Positions 10,487 through 19,444 of a stretch of 64,000 nt of DNA are shown here, in pieces. This DNA is from Acidobacteriota bacterium (lineage in GTDB: Bacteria; Acidobacteriota; Blastocatellia; Pyrinomonadales; Pyrinomonadaceae), in NCBI GenBank assembly GCA_018269005.1, contig JAFDVK010000012.1, forward strand, positions 434,001-498,000. Direction: 5' to 3'. Both the position numbers and the translations under genes were made by a program. Positions within the stretch are counted from its first letter, which is position 1. Each line of letters opens with the position of its first letter. The notes below the pieces were generated by a model. It had not been told where the DNA came from. It saw only the letters and a program-made list of their open reading frames with translations, and searched no databases.

Positions 10487-12412
10487 ATGAAAAAGTCCTT
10501 CGCTCGCTGCTTCCCTTTGATCCTTGCTGTCTTTTCGCTCTGCATTGCACCACTTTTTGCCCAAACTCCAACGCGTGTAACGCCGATGACACCCGACGTC
10601 GTTACAAAGTACGATCAGATCTTTCCGTCGGCGGACTATGTTCGGCGCGAGGTCATGATACCAATGCGGGACGGTGTCAAACTCTTTACGGTCGTGATGA
10701 TGAAGAAGGGTGTGACCAAAGCGCCGATTCTGCTTTCGCGCACGCCTTACAATGCCAGCGCTTCGACGGGCCGCGTGAATAGCCAGCGGCTTGTTGATGT
10801 CCTAGAGGTAATGGATGCCGAGTTCGTCAATGATGGATACATCCGCGTGTATCAGGACATTCGCGGTATGTACAGATCCGAGGGCGAATGGATACTCAAC
10901 CGACCGGTCGGCGGTCCGCTGAACAAGACCGGCATCGACGAATCGACCGATGCCTACGATACGATAGATTGGCTCGTCAAGAACACTCCCGAGGCAAATG
11001 GCAACGTCGGAGTGATCGGTTCGAGCTACTTAGGCTTTACCGCATTGATGACATTGATCGATCCGCACCCGGCCTTGAAAGCGGTGATCGCTCAAAGTCC
11101 GATGGTCGATGGCTGGAAGGGCGACGATTGGTTTCATAACGGTGCTTTTCGCGTGAGTTCGCTCGGCTATCCCCTTAGCCTGGGATTCAATAAGGGTAAT
11201 GGCGGCGGCGAACTGCCGCTCGGCGGCGGCGACGACTATACGCGTTATCTTGAAGCGGGTTCAATGGCGGACTTTGTGAAATCGGTCGGTGCCGAGCACG
11301 TTCCGGGCATTCGAAAGTTCCTCGAAAATCCGGCCTACACGGATTTCTGGTCGTTACAAGCCGTCGATAAATGGCTTGCGGACCGGCCGCATACTGTGCC
11401 GACAATGCTGGTCGTAGGGCAGTGGGATCAGGAAGACAGTTACGGTGCCCCAGCGGTATATCGGGCGCTGGAGCCGAAGGACAAGAACAACGATCGCGTG
11501 TCGTTCGTAATAGGCCCTTGGCGCCACTCCGGTTTTAACCACACGGGCTATGATCTCGGTTCGCTTATTTTCACTGGCGACACGGCTCTCGAATGGCGCG
11601 TTAAGTACGCCAAACCTTTCTTCGATCACTGGCTAAATGGCGGTCCTGACCCGAAAACACCTCCGGTGCTTACGTATGCGACCGGTGTAAACCATTGGGA
11701 GGTGTCAGATCGCTGGCCCCGAGGGACTGCGAAACCGATCTATCTGGCCGGGGACGGTAAAGCAACCTTCGAGAAACCGAACGCGTCCGGTAGCGAGGAA
11801 TACGTCAGTGACCCGGCGAAACCCGTCCCATTCATTCCGCGTCCGGTCGACATGGGCGACCCCTTACAGTGGAAGCCGTGGCTCGTGCACGATCAGCGCT
11901 TCGTAACGGGGCGTCCCGACGTTGTGGTCTGGACGAGTGCTTCGCTCGAGAAGAGTGTGCACATTATGGGAGCACCCGAGGTTCAGCTGTTTGCCTCAAC
12001 GAGCGGTACGGACAGCGACTGGGTAGTCAAACTTATCGACGTCTATCCGAATGATGTGCCGGAACCGGCTTCGCAGGGCGGTAAACCGTCAATGGCTGGC
12101 TTCGAACTGCCGATCGGTATCGAGATCTTTCGCGGCCGCTATCTGAAGAGTTTTGCACAGCCGACCGCTCTCACGCCGGGCAAGATCGAACATTATTCGT
12201 GGGCGTTGCCTAACGTTGACCACGTTTTTCTTCCCGGGCATAAGATCATGGTGCAGGTGCAATCGACGTTGTTCCCGTTGTACGACCTAAATCCACAGAC
12301 CTATGTTGATAACATTATGTACGCAAAGAAAGGCGATTATAAAAAGGCAACGCAGGCGATCTGGTTCGGCGGCGCGAACGCCAGCTCCGTCGTGCTGCCC
12401 GTCGTTCAATAA
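10487..12412 (+). CDS. Exported CocE/NonD-type (S15) hydrolase
   Basis: A 641-residue secreted hydrolase with signal peptide 1-26 (cleavage after LFA). Its catalytic set is Ser180 in GSSYLG, Asp314 in GQWDQED and His347 in GPWRHSG, as in the cocaine-esterase/X-Pro dipeptidyl-peptidase family. The C-terminal third is the family's jelly-roll domain (WTSASLEKSVHIMG, LPGHKIMVQVQS). It probably cleaves acyl esters or dipeptides outside the cytoplasm; the substrate is not evident. It is a distant homologue of the hydrolase half of the gene at 1946 but lacks the NTF2 domain. It is followed after 6 bp by an RsmG-like gene, possibly by chance. Confidence 0.88.
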   Translation: MKKSFARCFPLILAVFSLCIAPLFAQTPTRVTPMTPDVVTKYDQIFPSADYVRREVMIPMRDGVKLFTVVMMKKGVTKAPILLSRTPYNASASTGRVNSQRLVDVLEVMDAEFVNDGYIRVYQDIRGMYRSEGEWILNRPVGGPLNKTGIDESTDAYDTIDWLVKNTPEANGNVGVIGSSYLGFTALMTLIDPHPALKAVIAQSPMVDGWKGDDWFHNGAFRVSSLGYPLSLGFNKGNGGGELPLGGGDDYTRYLEAGSMADFVKSVGAEHVPGIRKFLENPAYTDFWSLQAVDKWLADRPHTVPTMLVVGQWDQEDSYGAPAVYRALEPKDKNNDRVSFVIGPWRHSGFNHTGYDLGSLIFTGDTALEWRVKYAKPFFDHWLNGGPDPKTPPVLTYATGVNHWEVSDRWPRGTAKPIYLAGDGKATFEKPNASGSEEYVSDPAKPVPFIPRPVDMGDPLQWKPWLVHDQRFVTGRPDVVVWTSASLEKSVHIMGAPEVQLFASTSGTDSDWVVKLIDVYPNDVPEPASQGGKPSMAGFELPIGIEIFRGRYLKSFAQPTALTPGKIEHYSWALPNVDHVFLPGHKIMVQVQSTLFPLYDLNPQTYVDNIMYAKKGDYKKATQAIWFGGANASSVVLPVVQ

Positions 12413-12418
12413 CCGCTG

Positions 12419-13084
12419 ATGCGTATGGACTTTGGTACAACGCCTACGTTCGGTCGGTTCGACAGGATTATTGATATCAAGAACGAGTTCAAACAGGTCC
12501 TTGAGGACAAGAAACAGCTCTTCGGCGTAATGATCGAAGACGCGAGCGCGTCGCGGCTTTTTGCACATTATGAGTTAGTTCATTCGGCAAACGCGCTGCT
12601 GCATTTAACTGGGCCTGTCGCGATGGAGGAGTTTATCGAGCGGCACATACTTGAGTCGCTTGCGCTGCTCGAGTTTCTACCGACGAATGCGAGCTTCATT
12701 GACGTTGGCCCGGGCGGCGGATTTCCATCGCTCCCGTGCCTGATCGTGAGGCCTGATCTTACAGCAACGCTAATTGAATCAAAAGAGAAGAAGGCAAAGT
12801 TCCTGTCGGACGCAGCGATCGAACTCGGTATTGCTGACCGCGTTACCGTTATCAATAAGCAGTTTAGTGAAGCCGGCCGTGTGCCGGGTGACATCGTAAC
12901 CTGCCGTGCTCTAGACAAATTCACAGACAAACTTCCGCAGCTGTTTCGGCATTTTCCACGCCGAGAATTCATGCTCTTCGGCGGCCCGTCTCTTAGGGAA
13001 GTTCTTATCGCTGAAGGGCGTGCCTTTCGCGAGATCTTACTGCCCAACAGCGAACGCCGATATCTATTCGTAGTCAAAAAATAG
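12419..13084 (+). CDS. RsmG/GidB-like 16S rRNA methyltransferase
   Basis: A 221-residue class I SAM methyltransferase. FIDVGPGGGFPSLP at about 93-106 is the RsmG-type motif I, followed by LIESKEKKAKFL and a VINKQFSE segment, all characteristic of the enzyme that methylates G527 of 16S rRNA. The N-terminus (LFAHYELVHSANALLHLT) also fits. It lacks the usual mnmG/parA neighbourhood and is shorter and more divergent at the C-terminus than typical RsmG, so it may be a second or specialised copy. ATG at 12425 is an alternative start. The family match is confident, the exact target less so. Confidence 0.8.
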   Translation: MRMDFGTTPTFGRFDRIIDIKNEFKQVLEDKKQLFGVMIEDASASRLFAHYELVHSANALLHLTGPVAMEEFIERHILESLALLEFLPTNASFIDVGPGGGFPSLPCLIVRPDLTATLIESKEKKAKFLSDAAIELGIADRVTVINKQFSEAGRVPGDIVTCRALDKFTDKLPQLFRHFPRREFMLFGGPSLREVLIAEGRAFREILLPNSERRYLFVVKK

Positions 13085-13157
13085 TGCGAACGAGATCGGA
13101 TGTTGACATCACGAGCATCAAAGAGTTATTCTTTAATAGTTAAATAGGTGTTTAGGT

Positions 13158-13847
13158 ATGCAACTGAGTCTAAGAGAAGTTATCCCGGCCGAGGGTGATG
13201 TCCGGAGTTTCGTGTTTGCCTCTGCAGAGCCGATCTCGTGGGTGCCCGGCCAATTTATCCATTACACTTTGCCGCATAAGGATGCCGACCAACGCGGTGA
13301 CGAGCGTTGGTTTACGATCTCAAGCGCGCCGCACGAGGGCGATATTTGGATCACGACGCGCATCAACAACGAATACAGCAGTTCTTTCAAACAGACGTTG
13401 ATGGCGATGAAGCCTGGCGACACCATCGAGGCTGACGTTCCGGAAGGTGATTTTACGGTCGACGAGCTTACGAGGGACTACGTCTTCGTGGTCGGCGGCA
13501 TCGGTATTACGCCGTTCCTTTCGATCCTAAAGCAGTTAGCGCATGACGGAAAAGAGATCCGTGCCGAACTGCTGTATGCGAACCGCGAAGAAGCGTCGAT
13601 CCCATTTAAGAGCGAGCTTGAGGCCTTAAGCCGCCAGCATCCGGGTTTTAAGATCACATATTTCATCGGCGATCATTATATCGATGAGGCCGCGTTGAGA
13701 TCCGCCGGTGCAAAGCTGAATGATCCGATATATTTTGTGTCCGGTCCGGAACCGATGGTCGAGGCTTTTAAGACGAAGCTTGAGGGAATGGGGATCGACG
13801 AAGCTCACTCGAAGTTCGACTATTTCCCGGGCTACGAAGCTGTTTGA
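13158..13847 (+). CDS. FNR-type flavin oxidoreductase
   Basis: A 229-residue ferredoxin-NADP-reductase fold. RWFTISSAP at about 50-58 is the flavin-binding RxxS motif. VVGGIGITPFLSIL at about 111-124 is the NAD(P) pyrophosphate loop, and YFVSGPEPMVEAF is the C-terminal nucleotide motif. No iron-sulfur Cys cluster is present, so it is a stand-alone flavin reductase passing electrons from NAD(P)H to an unknown acceptor. The stop codon overlaps the start of the ArsR gene by one base (TGATG), so the two are translated together and the regulator probably controls this gene. Confidence 0.88.
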   Translation: MQLSLREVIPAEGDVRSFVFASAEPISWVPGQFIHYTLPHKDADQRGDERWFTISSAPHEGDIWITTRINNEYSSSFKQTLMAMKPGDTIEADVPEGDFTVDELTRDYVFVVGGIGITPFLSILKQLAHDGKEIRAELLYANREEASIPFKSELEALSRQHPGFKITYFIGDHYIDEAALRSAGAKLNDPIYFVSGPEPMVEAFKTKLEGMGIDEAHSKFDYFPGYEAV

Positions 13848-14164
13848 TGCTTACACCGAAAGAGCACAAAAAACTCGAAAAATACGTCAAGGGCATGGAC
13901 GTTCGCCGGATGGCGGCGGCGTTCGATGCCCTTGGCGAACCGAATAGATGTCTGATCTTTCGAGCGTTGCTCAAACACGACAACGTGATCGTGAGCCAGA
14001 TCGCTGCCGCTGTCGGCATTTCCGAACCGCTCGCCTCCCAACATCTCAAAGTCCTGCTGAACGCCGATCTCGTAGAGCGTGTAAAGGACGGCAAAAAGGT
14101 GTACTACACTATCAACTACGCCGACCCGCTTGTGAACGCGCTAAAGAACGTCGTCGAAACATAG
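13847..14164 (+). CDS. ArsR-family winged-helix repressor
   Basis: A 105-residue ArsR/SmtB-type regulator. The DNA-reading helix region is SQIAAAVGISEPLASQHLKVL and the wing is LVERVKDGKKVYYTIN. No Cys is found in the protein, so the classic ELCVCDL metal site is absent and it probably senses something other than a thiophilic metal. ATG at 13847 is used rather than the in-frame TTG at 13844. Coupling to the flavin reductase suggests a redox or flavin-linked signal, but that is inference. Confidence 0.88.
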   Translation: MLTPKEHKKLEKYVKGMDVRRMAAAFDALGEPNRCLIFRALLKHDNVIVSQIAAAVGISEPLASQHLKVLLNADLVERVKDGKKVYYTINYADPLVNALKNVVET

Positions 14165-14318
14165 TCTGAGAGTTCTTTCACATCGGCGACCATAACTGAC
14201 GGCGTTCCAGCTTCAAGCAAGACTAACAATTCGCGGTCCGGGCGGAACGATTCGGCGGCGTACTGCATCAAAGCCTGATAGAATCCTAGGAACAATTTTC
14301 CTTTGCCGGAGTAGAAAT

Positions 14319-15524
14319 ATGAAAACCTTAACCCTTCCAGTCATACTCTTGATCGTCGGCATTTCGTTCATCCTGGCGCTGTCGGTGTCGGTTCGTTCGC
14401 AGACTGCCGATGTGAAGCAAATGCGCGAGCGCGCCTTAGCTCTTGCAGCAAGTTCGAACTACATTGATGCGCTTCCGCTGCTTCAAAAGGTTGCGACTGC
14501 TACACCCGGAGATGCTGCTGTACTGCGCGAACTAGGGTTCGCGTTGATCGCAAATTCGGCAATCTCCCTTTCATCGGAGGACGCCAGGTCTCTCAGGATC
14601 CGGGCTCGAAAGGCTTTCGGGGACGCCATCGCCGCCGGCGACAAAAGCGCCCATACTATCGGTATGTTCGATTCGCTTCCTGCAGATGGCGGTGGTTTCG
14701 ATCAGTTCTCAACAAACCCTAAGGCGAATGAGGCGATGAAGAGAGGCGAAACGGCTTTCGTTCTCAACAATATGGACGAGGCCCTCAGCTACTATCAAGA
14801 AGCTCTTGGCTACGACCCGACCAACTATTTTGCGGTCCTATTCATTGGTGATGTTTACAAGGTCAAGAAAGATCATACGAACGCGGAGATCTGGTATAAA
14901 AAGGCGATCGCTCTTAATCCGTATCGCGAGATCGCATATCGATATTCGGCAACACCATTGATGGCCGATAAGAAATTCGATGCGGCCCGCGACCGGTATG
15001 TAGAGGCATGGATCACGGAGCCGTACAATCGACTTGCCCTTAGCGGGATTGTGAGATGGGCCGAGGCGGTCGGTGCAAATCTTGGACATCCCCGGATCGA
15101 CCGTCCAAAGACAACTGTCGGAGCCGATGGCACGGAAAAGACGACGATCACCTTGGACTCGCTGATGAAAGGCGGAAGCCAAATGGCGTGGATAACTTAT
15201 ACGGGTACCCGATCTATTTGGAAGAAGGAAAAATTCGCAAAGGAATTTCCGGATGAGAAGGTATATCGCCATTCGATGAAAGAAGAGGTTGATGCTCTTC
15301 GTTCTGTCGTATCGGCGGCCAAGGATTTCGAAAAGGATCCAAAAAAAGTCGATCCTCAGATCCAAATGATCGCAAGGCTCGATTCGGAGGGCCTGCTCGA
15401 CGCCTTTGTTCTGATGACCGCTTCCGATGAAGGCGTCGCGTCAGATCACCCCAAGTATCTACGAGAACATCGCGATAAGCTTCGCGAGTATGTGAAGAAA
15501 TACGTGATCAGAGAGAAGAACTGA
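14319..15524 (+). CDS. Exported TPR-repeat protein
   Basis: A 401-residue protein with an N-terminal signal or anchor (TLPVILLIVGISFILALSV), then tetratricopeptide repeats at about 30-85 and 145-235 (for example AFVLNNMDEALSYYQEALGYDPTN and AEIWYKKAIALNPYREIAY). The C-terminal 150 residues are not TPR; they contain WITYTGTRSIWKKEKFAKEFPDE and a charged helical end, and I do not recognise this domain. TPRs mediate protein contacts, probably in the periplasm. The start follows a GGAG site. There is no functional link with its neighbours. Confidence 0.8.
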   Translation: MKTLTLPVILLIVGISFILALSVSVRSQTADVKQMRERALALAASSNYIDALPLLQKVATATPGDAAVLRELGFALIANSAISLSSEDARSLRIRARKAFGDAIAAGDKSAHTIGMFDSLPADGGGFDQFSTNPKANEAMKRGETAFVLNNMDEALSYYQEALGYDPTNYFAVLFIGDVYKVKKDHTNAEIWYKKAIALNPYREIAYRYSATPLMADKKFDAARDRYVEAWITEPYNRLALSGIVRWAEAVGANLGHPRIDRPKTTVGADGTEKTTITLDSLMKGGSQMAWITYTGTRSIWKKEKFAKEFPDEKVYRHSMKEEVDALRSVVSAAKDFEKDPKKVDPQIQMIARLDSEGLLDAFVLMTASDEGVASDHPKYLREHRDKLREYVKKYVIREKN

Positions 15525-15532
15525 TCGGCGGC

Positions 15533-16924
15533 TTACCGTGATTCGAGGCCGTATTCGCGAAGGCGGCGGTAGAGTGTCGAGGGCGAGATGCCGAGCAGTT
15601 CGGCGGTCTTTCCGCGATGCCAGCCCGTCTTTTCGAGTGCGCCGATGATCTGCTGACGTTCGACATCGCGAAGGTTCGTCGGAACCGCGTTCTGGAATGT
15701 TGACGCACCGTTCGCACGCGGCGGCTGATAGCTGACGGAGACGGCCGGCCGCGAATCGCGGAATGCGATCTCCGGCGGCAATTCCCGCGGCGTGATGATG
15801 CCGTTATCTGCAAGAAGAACTGCTCGTTCAAGGCAATTGCGAAGCTGCCGCACATTGCCGGACCAATCGAACGAATGAAGCGCATCGACGGCCGCATCGC
15901 TAAGACGCGGTGTATTTGGGCCGGCAAGTTTTCCGAGCAAATAGCGCGAAAGCGGTTCGATGTCCTCGCGGCGTTCGCGCAAGGGTGCGATGTTTATCTC
16001 GAAGCTGTTGATCCTGTACATCAGATCGGCTCGGAACGATCCGTCCGCGATGGCGTCACCTTTATCGCGATTCGTCGCGGCAAGCAGCCGAACGTTGACG
16101 GACACTTTCTTCACGCCGCCGACGCGAAAGAACGATCTCGTTTCAAGAGCCCTCAGCAGCTTTGATTGAAGCGGCATCGGCATCTCCATTATTTCGTCGA
16201 GGAAGAGCGTTCCGCCGTCGGCGATCTCAAAGAGGCCGAGCTTGCGGGAACGTGCGCCAGAGAACGCGCCGGCCTCGTGGCCGAAGAGTTCGCTCTCGAG
16301 AAGCGTATCTTGAAGGGCTGCACAATTAAGGTCAATGAACGGTTTATCTGCGCGATCGCTGAGCCTGTGGATCGCTTGGGCGATCAATTCTTTGCCTACG
16401 CCTGATTCCCCTGTGATCAGGACCGAAGTGTCGCTCGGCGCGACCCTTTGCACGAGCCGGAGCGACTCCTTCATCTGCGGCGAGTCCGCGACGATCTCCG
16501 GCAGCGATCTGTTGGATCGTGCGATCTGCGCCCGAAGGCGTTGATTGTCGAGTTTCAGCTGCTGTTTTTCGGCGGCGGCCTCGACGAGCGCGCCCAGTTC
16601 GGCGATGCGGTAGGGCTTAGTCAGATAGTCATACGCGCCGAGCTTCATTGCCTCGATGGCGGTTTCGACCGTTGCCTGTCCGGTGAGCATTATTACCTCC
16701 GGCGGATACTGACAAAGCTCTCGCGTCCTGCGTAAAAGACTGACCCCGTCAAGGTGAGGCATATTGATGTCGCAAAGAACGACGTCAAAGTCCTCCTCTT
16801 CAATTAGAGTCCACGCAGCTTCGCCGTCCTCGGCGACCTCGACCTCGTGGCCCTGCCGGGTCATCTCTTTTTGTACGACAAGGCGTAAATTCTTTTCGTC
16901 GTCAACGACTAGTAGTTTGGACAT
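15533..16924 (-). CDS. Sigma-54-dependent response regulator, NtrC type
   Basis: A 463-residue regulator. The receiver domain (1-120) has acidic D8/D9, phospho-acceptor D52 and K103. The AAA+ domain (145-380) has Walker A GESGVGKE at 172-179 and Walker B GGTLFLDE at 237-244. The Fis-type HTH (about 430-460) contains [19 protein letters not shown]. The sigma-54 contact loop, normally GAFTGA, reads GAFSGA at 219-224. The start overlaps the kinase gene by 23 bp, so the pair forms one unit with the kinase first. It should activate RpoN-dependent promoters when phosphorylated; no target is evident in the window. Confidence 0.94.
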   Translation of the reverse strand: MSKLLVVDDEKNLRLVVQKEMTRQGHEVEVAEDGEAAWTLIEEEDFDVVLCDINMPHLDGVSLLRRTRELCQYPPEVIMLTGQATVETAIEAMKLGAYDYLTKPYRIAELGALVEAAAEKQQLKLDNQRLRAQIARSNRSLPEIVADSPQMKESLRLVQRVAPSDTSVLITGESGVGKELIAQAIHRLSDRADKPFIDLNCAALQDTLLESELFGHEAGAFSGARSRKLGLFEIADGGTLFLDEIMEMPMPLQSKLLRALETRSFFRVGGVKKVSVNVRLLAATNRDKGDAIADGSFRADLMYRINSFEINIAPLRERREDIEPLSRYLLGKLAGPNTPRLSDAAVDALHSFDWSGNVRQLRNCLERAVLLADNGIITPRELPPEIAFRDSRPAVSVSYQPPRANGASTFQNAVPTNLRDVERQQIIGALEKTGWHRGKTAELLGISPSTLYRRLREYGLESR

Positions 16925-18557
16925 TTGTTATGGGAGCCTGAAGGGGCAGGCTGATAGTAAAGGTAGTGCCTTTACCCGGGGATGATCGGACGCTGATGCG
17001 GCCCGAGTGTTCTGAAACGATTCCATAACAGACTGCGAGGCCGAGACCTGTCCCTTTGCCGACCTCTTTGGTCGTAAAGAAAGGCTCGAATATCCGTGGA
17101 AGGTCTTCGGTTGGAATTCCGATACCCGTATCGGAAACTTCTATGATGATGCGCCGGGGGTCTTGACGCACATAGAACTCTAGTTTGCCGCCATTCGGCA
17201 TAGCGTCGATGGCGTTCGTGGCAAGGGCGATCACGGCTTGCTGTATCTGTCCGCCGTCGCCTCTGACCTTGTCGATCGGTTCGTGCACATCAACGGCAAT
17301 ATCGATCGAGTGGCCGCGATTCTGATGCGAGATGAGGTTAGCGGCCGAGCGGACAACATCCGCAACATCCATATCCTCTCGCTCGCCCGTCCGTACTCGG
17401 CTGAAATCAAGCAATCCTGTTGTGATCGTCTTGCAGCGGAACGTTTCGCTCTTGATCAAGCCAAGATACTCTCTTAGATCGTCGGTTGCCGCTCCGTAGC
17501 CGAAGTCGCCGTCCGCGACCCGCTGTTCGAGCGATTCTGCACAAGCTGCGACGGTCGCGAGCGGGTTGTTTATCTCGTGAACAACGCCGGCGGCAAGACG
17601 GCCGACCGCGGCCAACTTTTCCGCACGGCTGATCGCGTTCATCGCCTCAACGCGAACTGTGATGTCCTCGCCGACCGTAATTACGTGCGTGATCTCGCCG
17701 GATTCGGCATTGCGCATCGGGACCTTGCTAACCATCCAATGCCGCGTTCCGCCGTCATCGTCGAGCGTCTGCTGTTCGATCCGCTCGATCCTTCCTGTAT
17801 TGAAAGCTCGTTCGAACTCGCGTTTGAGTCGGTCTTCCGGATATTTGGCCAAGACAGCGAAGATGTCCCGCCCGACCGCGACATCACGCGGAATGCCTTG
17901 CTCGCCGATCTCTCGATGATGGTTCCACGTAACGATCTTGTAGTCGCGATCGACCACGTAGAGCGAAACGGGAAGTGCATCGAGCACAGCTTCCGTAAAT
18001 TTGCGGTGTTCTTGCCGGGCTTGATCGATCGAGCTGTTTATCGTCGATTCATAATGAGCCGAAAGGTTGACGCTCAGTGCCGCGACCTGCGTGATCGCGT
18101 CGAGCAGACGCATGCGCGTTTCGCTCAGTTCGGCACTATCGGCAAAGGCCGTGACGATCGCGCCGCGTATCTCACCTTCGATCCGAAGCGGCGAAACGTA
18201 TTCGATCTCAGCCGATACACCCGAGAGCATAAACTCGGACGGCCGCTTCTCTGCATATCCGACCTGCGGCGGCAGCAGGGACATCCAGCTTTCGAATCGG
18301 CGGCGGTCAAGCACGGTCGAGCTGTCTGAGGAGCATGCGATCAGGCCAATATTGGGCAACTCTGCTGCAAACACACATCCGGACGCACCCGTCTCGCAGA
18401 TCGCCTCGACGACACGAGAAGCGACCTTCTTTGGGTGCACTGTAAGCAGAAGGCTGCGGCTAAGATCTGCGATAAATCGCAGGTCGCCCGCTTCCTCCGC
18501 GGATAGTGTTGGATTCGCCGGCTTCGAAGTTTTCTTCGGCCGTTGAGCTGCAAGCAT
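16902..18557 (-). CDS. PAS-domain sensor histidine kinase (NtrB-like, soluble)
   Basis: A 551-residue kinase. Residues about 25-170 look like a GAF-type sensor ([18 protein letters not shown]) and 186-305 are a PAS domain with PAC end. The HisKA helix contains H327 in [15 protein letters not shown]. The ATPase domain shows the N box ([10 protein letters not shown]), G1 (DTGIGIP), F (FEPFFTTK) and G2 (GTGLGLAV). No transmembrane helix is seen, so it senses a cytoplasmic cue through GAF/PAS. It is co-transcribed with its regulator at 15533 and diverges from the SurA-N-like gene. Confidence 0.93.
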   Translation of the reverse strand: MLAAQRPKKTSKPANPTLSAEEAGDLRFIADLSRSLLLTVHPKKVASRVVEAICETGASGCVFAAELPNIGLIACSSDSSTVLDRRRFESWMSLLPPQVGYAEKRPSEFMLSGVSAEIEYVSPLRIEGEIRGAIVTAFADSAELSETRMRLLDAITQVAALSVNLSAHYESTINSSIDQARQEHRKFTEAVLDALPVSLYVVDRDYKIVTWNHHREIGEQGIPRDVAVGRDIFAVLAKYPEDRLKREFERAFNTGRIERIEQQTLDDDGGTRHWMVSKVPMRNAESGEITHVITVGEDITVRVEAMNAISRAEKLAAVGRLAAGVVHEINNPLATVAACAESLEQRVADGDFGYGAATDDLREYLGLIKSETFRCKTITTGLLDFSRVRTGEREDMDVADVVRSAANLISHQNRGHSIDIAVDVHEPIDKVRGDGGQIQQAVIALATNAIDAMPNGGKLEFYVRQDPRRIIIEVSDTGIGIPTEDLPRIFEPFFTTKEVGKGTGLGLAVCYGIVSEHSGRISVRSSPGKGTTFTISLPLQAPITNVQTTSR

Positions 18558-18618
18558 TAGTAAAGTCGGGCGGCTGGCGGGGAAACGTCAGCGGAAATCC
18601 AAGTTGAATAGTGCCTAT

Positions 18619-18636
18619 TTTGGCGGAACCGCCAAA
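18619..18636. promoter_or_regulatory. Perfect 8-bp inverted repeat in the divergent promoter region
   Basis: TTTGGCGG-AA-CCGCCAAA, an 18-bp near-continuous palindrome, lies 62 bp upstream of the kinase start and 109 bp upstream of the gene at 18745. As it sits in a divergent intergenic region with no gene end nearby, an operator is more likely than a terminator. The protein that binds it is unknown. Confidence 0.45.
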
Positions 18637-18744
18637 GAATCAGCACCTTTCTATTAAAAGAGATTTAAACCGTTTTGTCAACCATTTTACGCGAGCCGGA
18701 TTTCCGTTGACACTTACGGGTTTTCAGCCGAAAATATAGGTCAA

Positions 18745-19440
18745 ATGACCTATTTCAAAGCGGTTTTTCGGTCAGTTCTGCAATGCGCGGCCCCACTTGT
18801 GCTCATACTGGCGGCTTTTGGCGGGGCTAGCGGCCAAATTGTTGTGGATAAAACGGTTGCGACCGTCTCGGATGGCGTAAGGACCGAGGTCATCCTCTAT
18901 TCCGAGATCCTGTGGCAGCTCGCCCTGCAGCCGAAGTCGTCGCTCACGGCACCGTCAAGAGAGGATCTGAATTCCGCGCTTGATTCGCTGATCAACCAGC
19001 AACTCTTTGCATTAGAAGCACTTAGGCTTCCACGCACAAAGCCGACCGACGAAGAGATACAGGCTGAGATAAAGGCAATCCTTTCGAGATTCCCGTCCAC
19101 CGCCGCTTTCGAAGAACGGTTGCGTTCCGTGGGCTTTTCGTCCGTCAGGGACGACGATTTCGTCGATCTCATCACAAAACGCGTGGCGATCAACAATTTT
19201 ATCGACTTTCGATTTCGCTCATTTGTGATCGTAAGTGCGGACGAAGTGCAGAAATATTACAACGAGACGTACGTGCCTGAATTTCGCCGGCGTCAGCCCG
19301 GTGTTGTGATCCCGACACTCGAATCCCAACGGGCCTCGATCCACAATTTGCTCGTTGAGGACAAGGTCGCGGCGAGGATCGAGAGCTTTCTTGACGACCG
19401 GAAGCGACAGGCCGAAATTGTGATCCTAAGCGAGCCGTAA
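18745..19440 (+). CDS. SurA-N-like exported protein without a PPIase domain
   Basis: A 231-residue protein with a signal peptide (cleavage near ASG-Q) and a SurA N-terminal-like chaperone domain (VDKTVATVSDGVRTEVILYSEI, LNSALDSLINQQLFALEA). SurA and PpiD carry parvulin domains after this module, but none is present here, so it would be a chaperone-only version or a specialised binder. It is followed after 4 bp by a large exoprotein gene, so it may assist the folding or export of that protein. TTGACA at about 18707 could be a -35 box but the leader would be very short. Confidence 0.75.
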   Translation: MTYFKAVFRSVLQCAAPLVLILAAFGGASGQIVVDKTVATVSDGVRTEVILYSEILWQLALQPKSSLTAPSREDLNSALDSLINQQLFALEALRLPRTKPTDEEIQAEIKAILSRFPSTAAFEERLRSVGFSSVRDDDFVDLITKRVAINNFIDFRFRSFVIVSADEVQKYYNETYVPEFRRRQPGVVIPTLESQRASIHNLLVEDKVAARIESFLDDRKRQAEIVILSEP

Positions 19441-19444
19441 GCCG

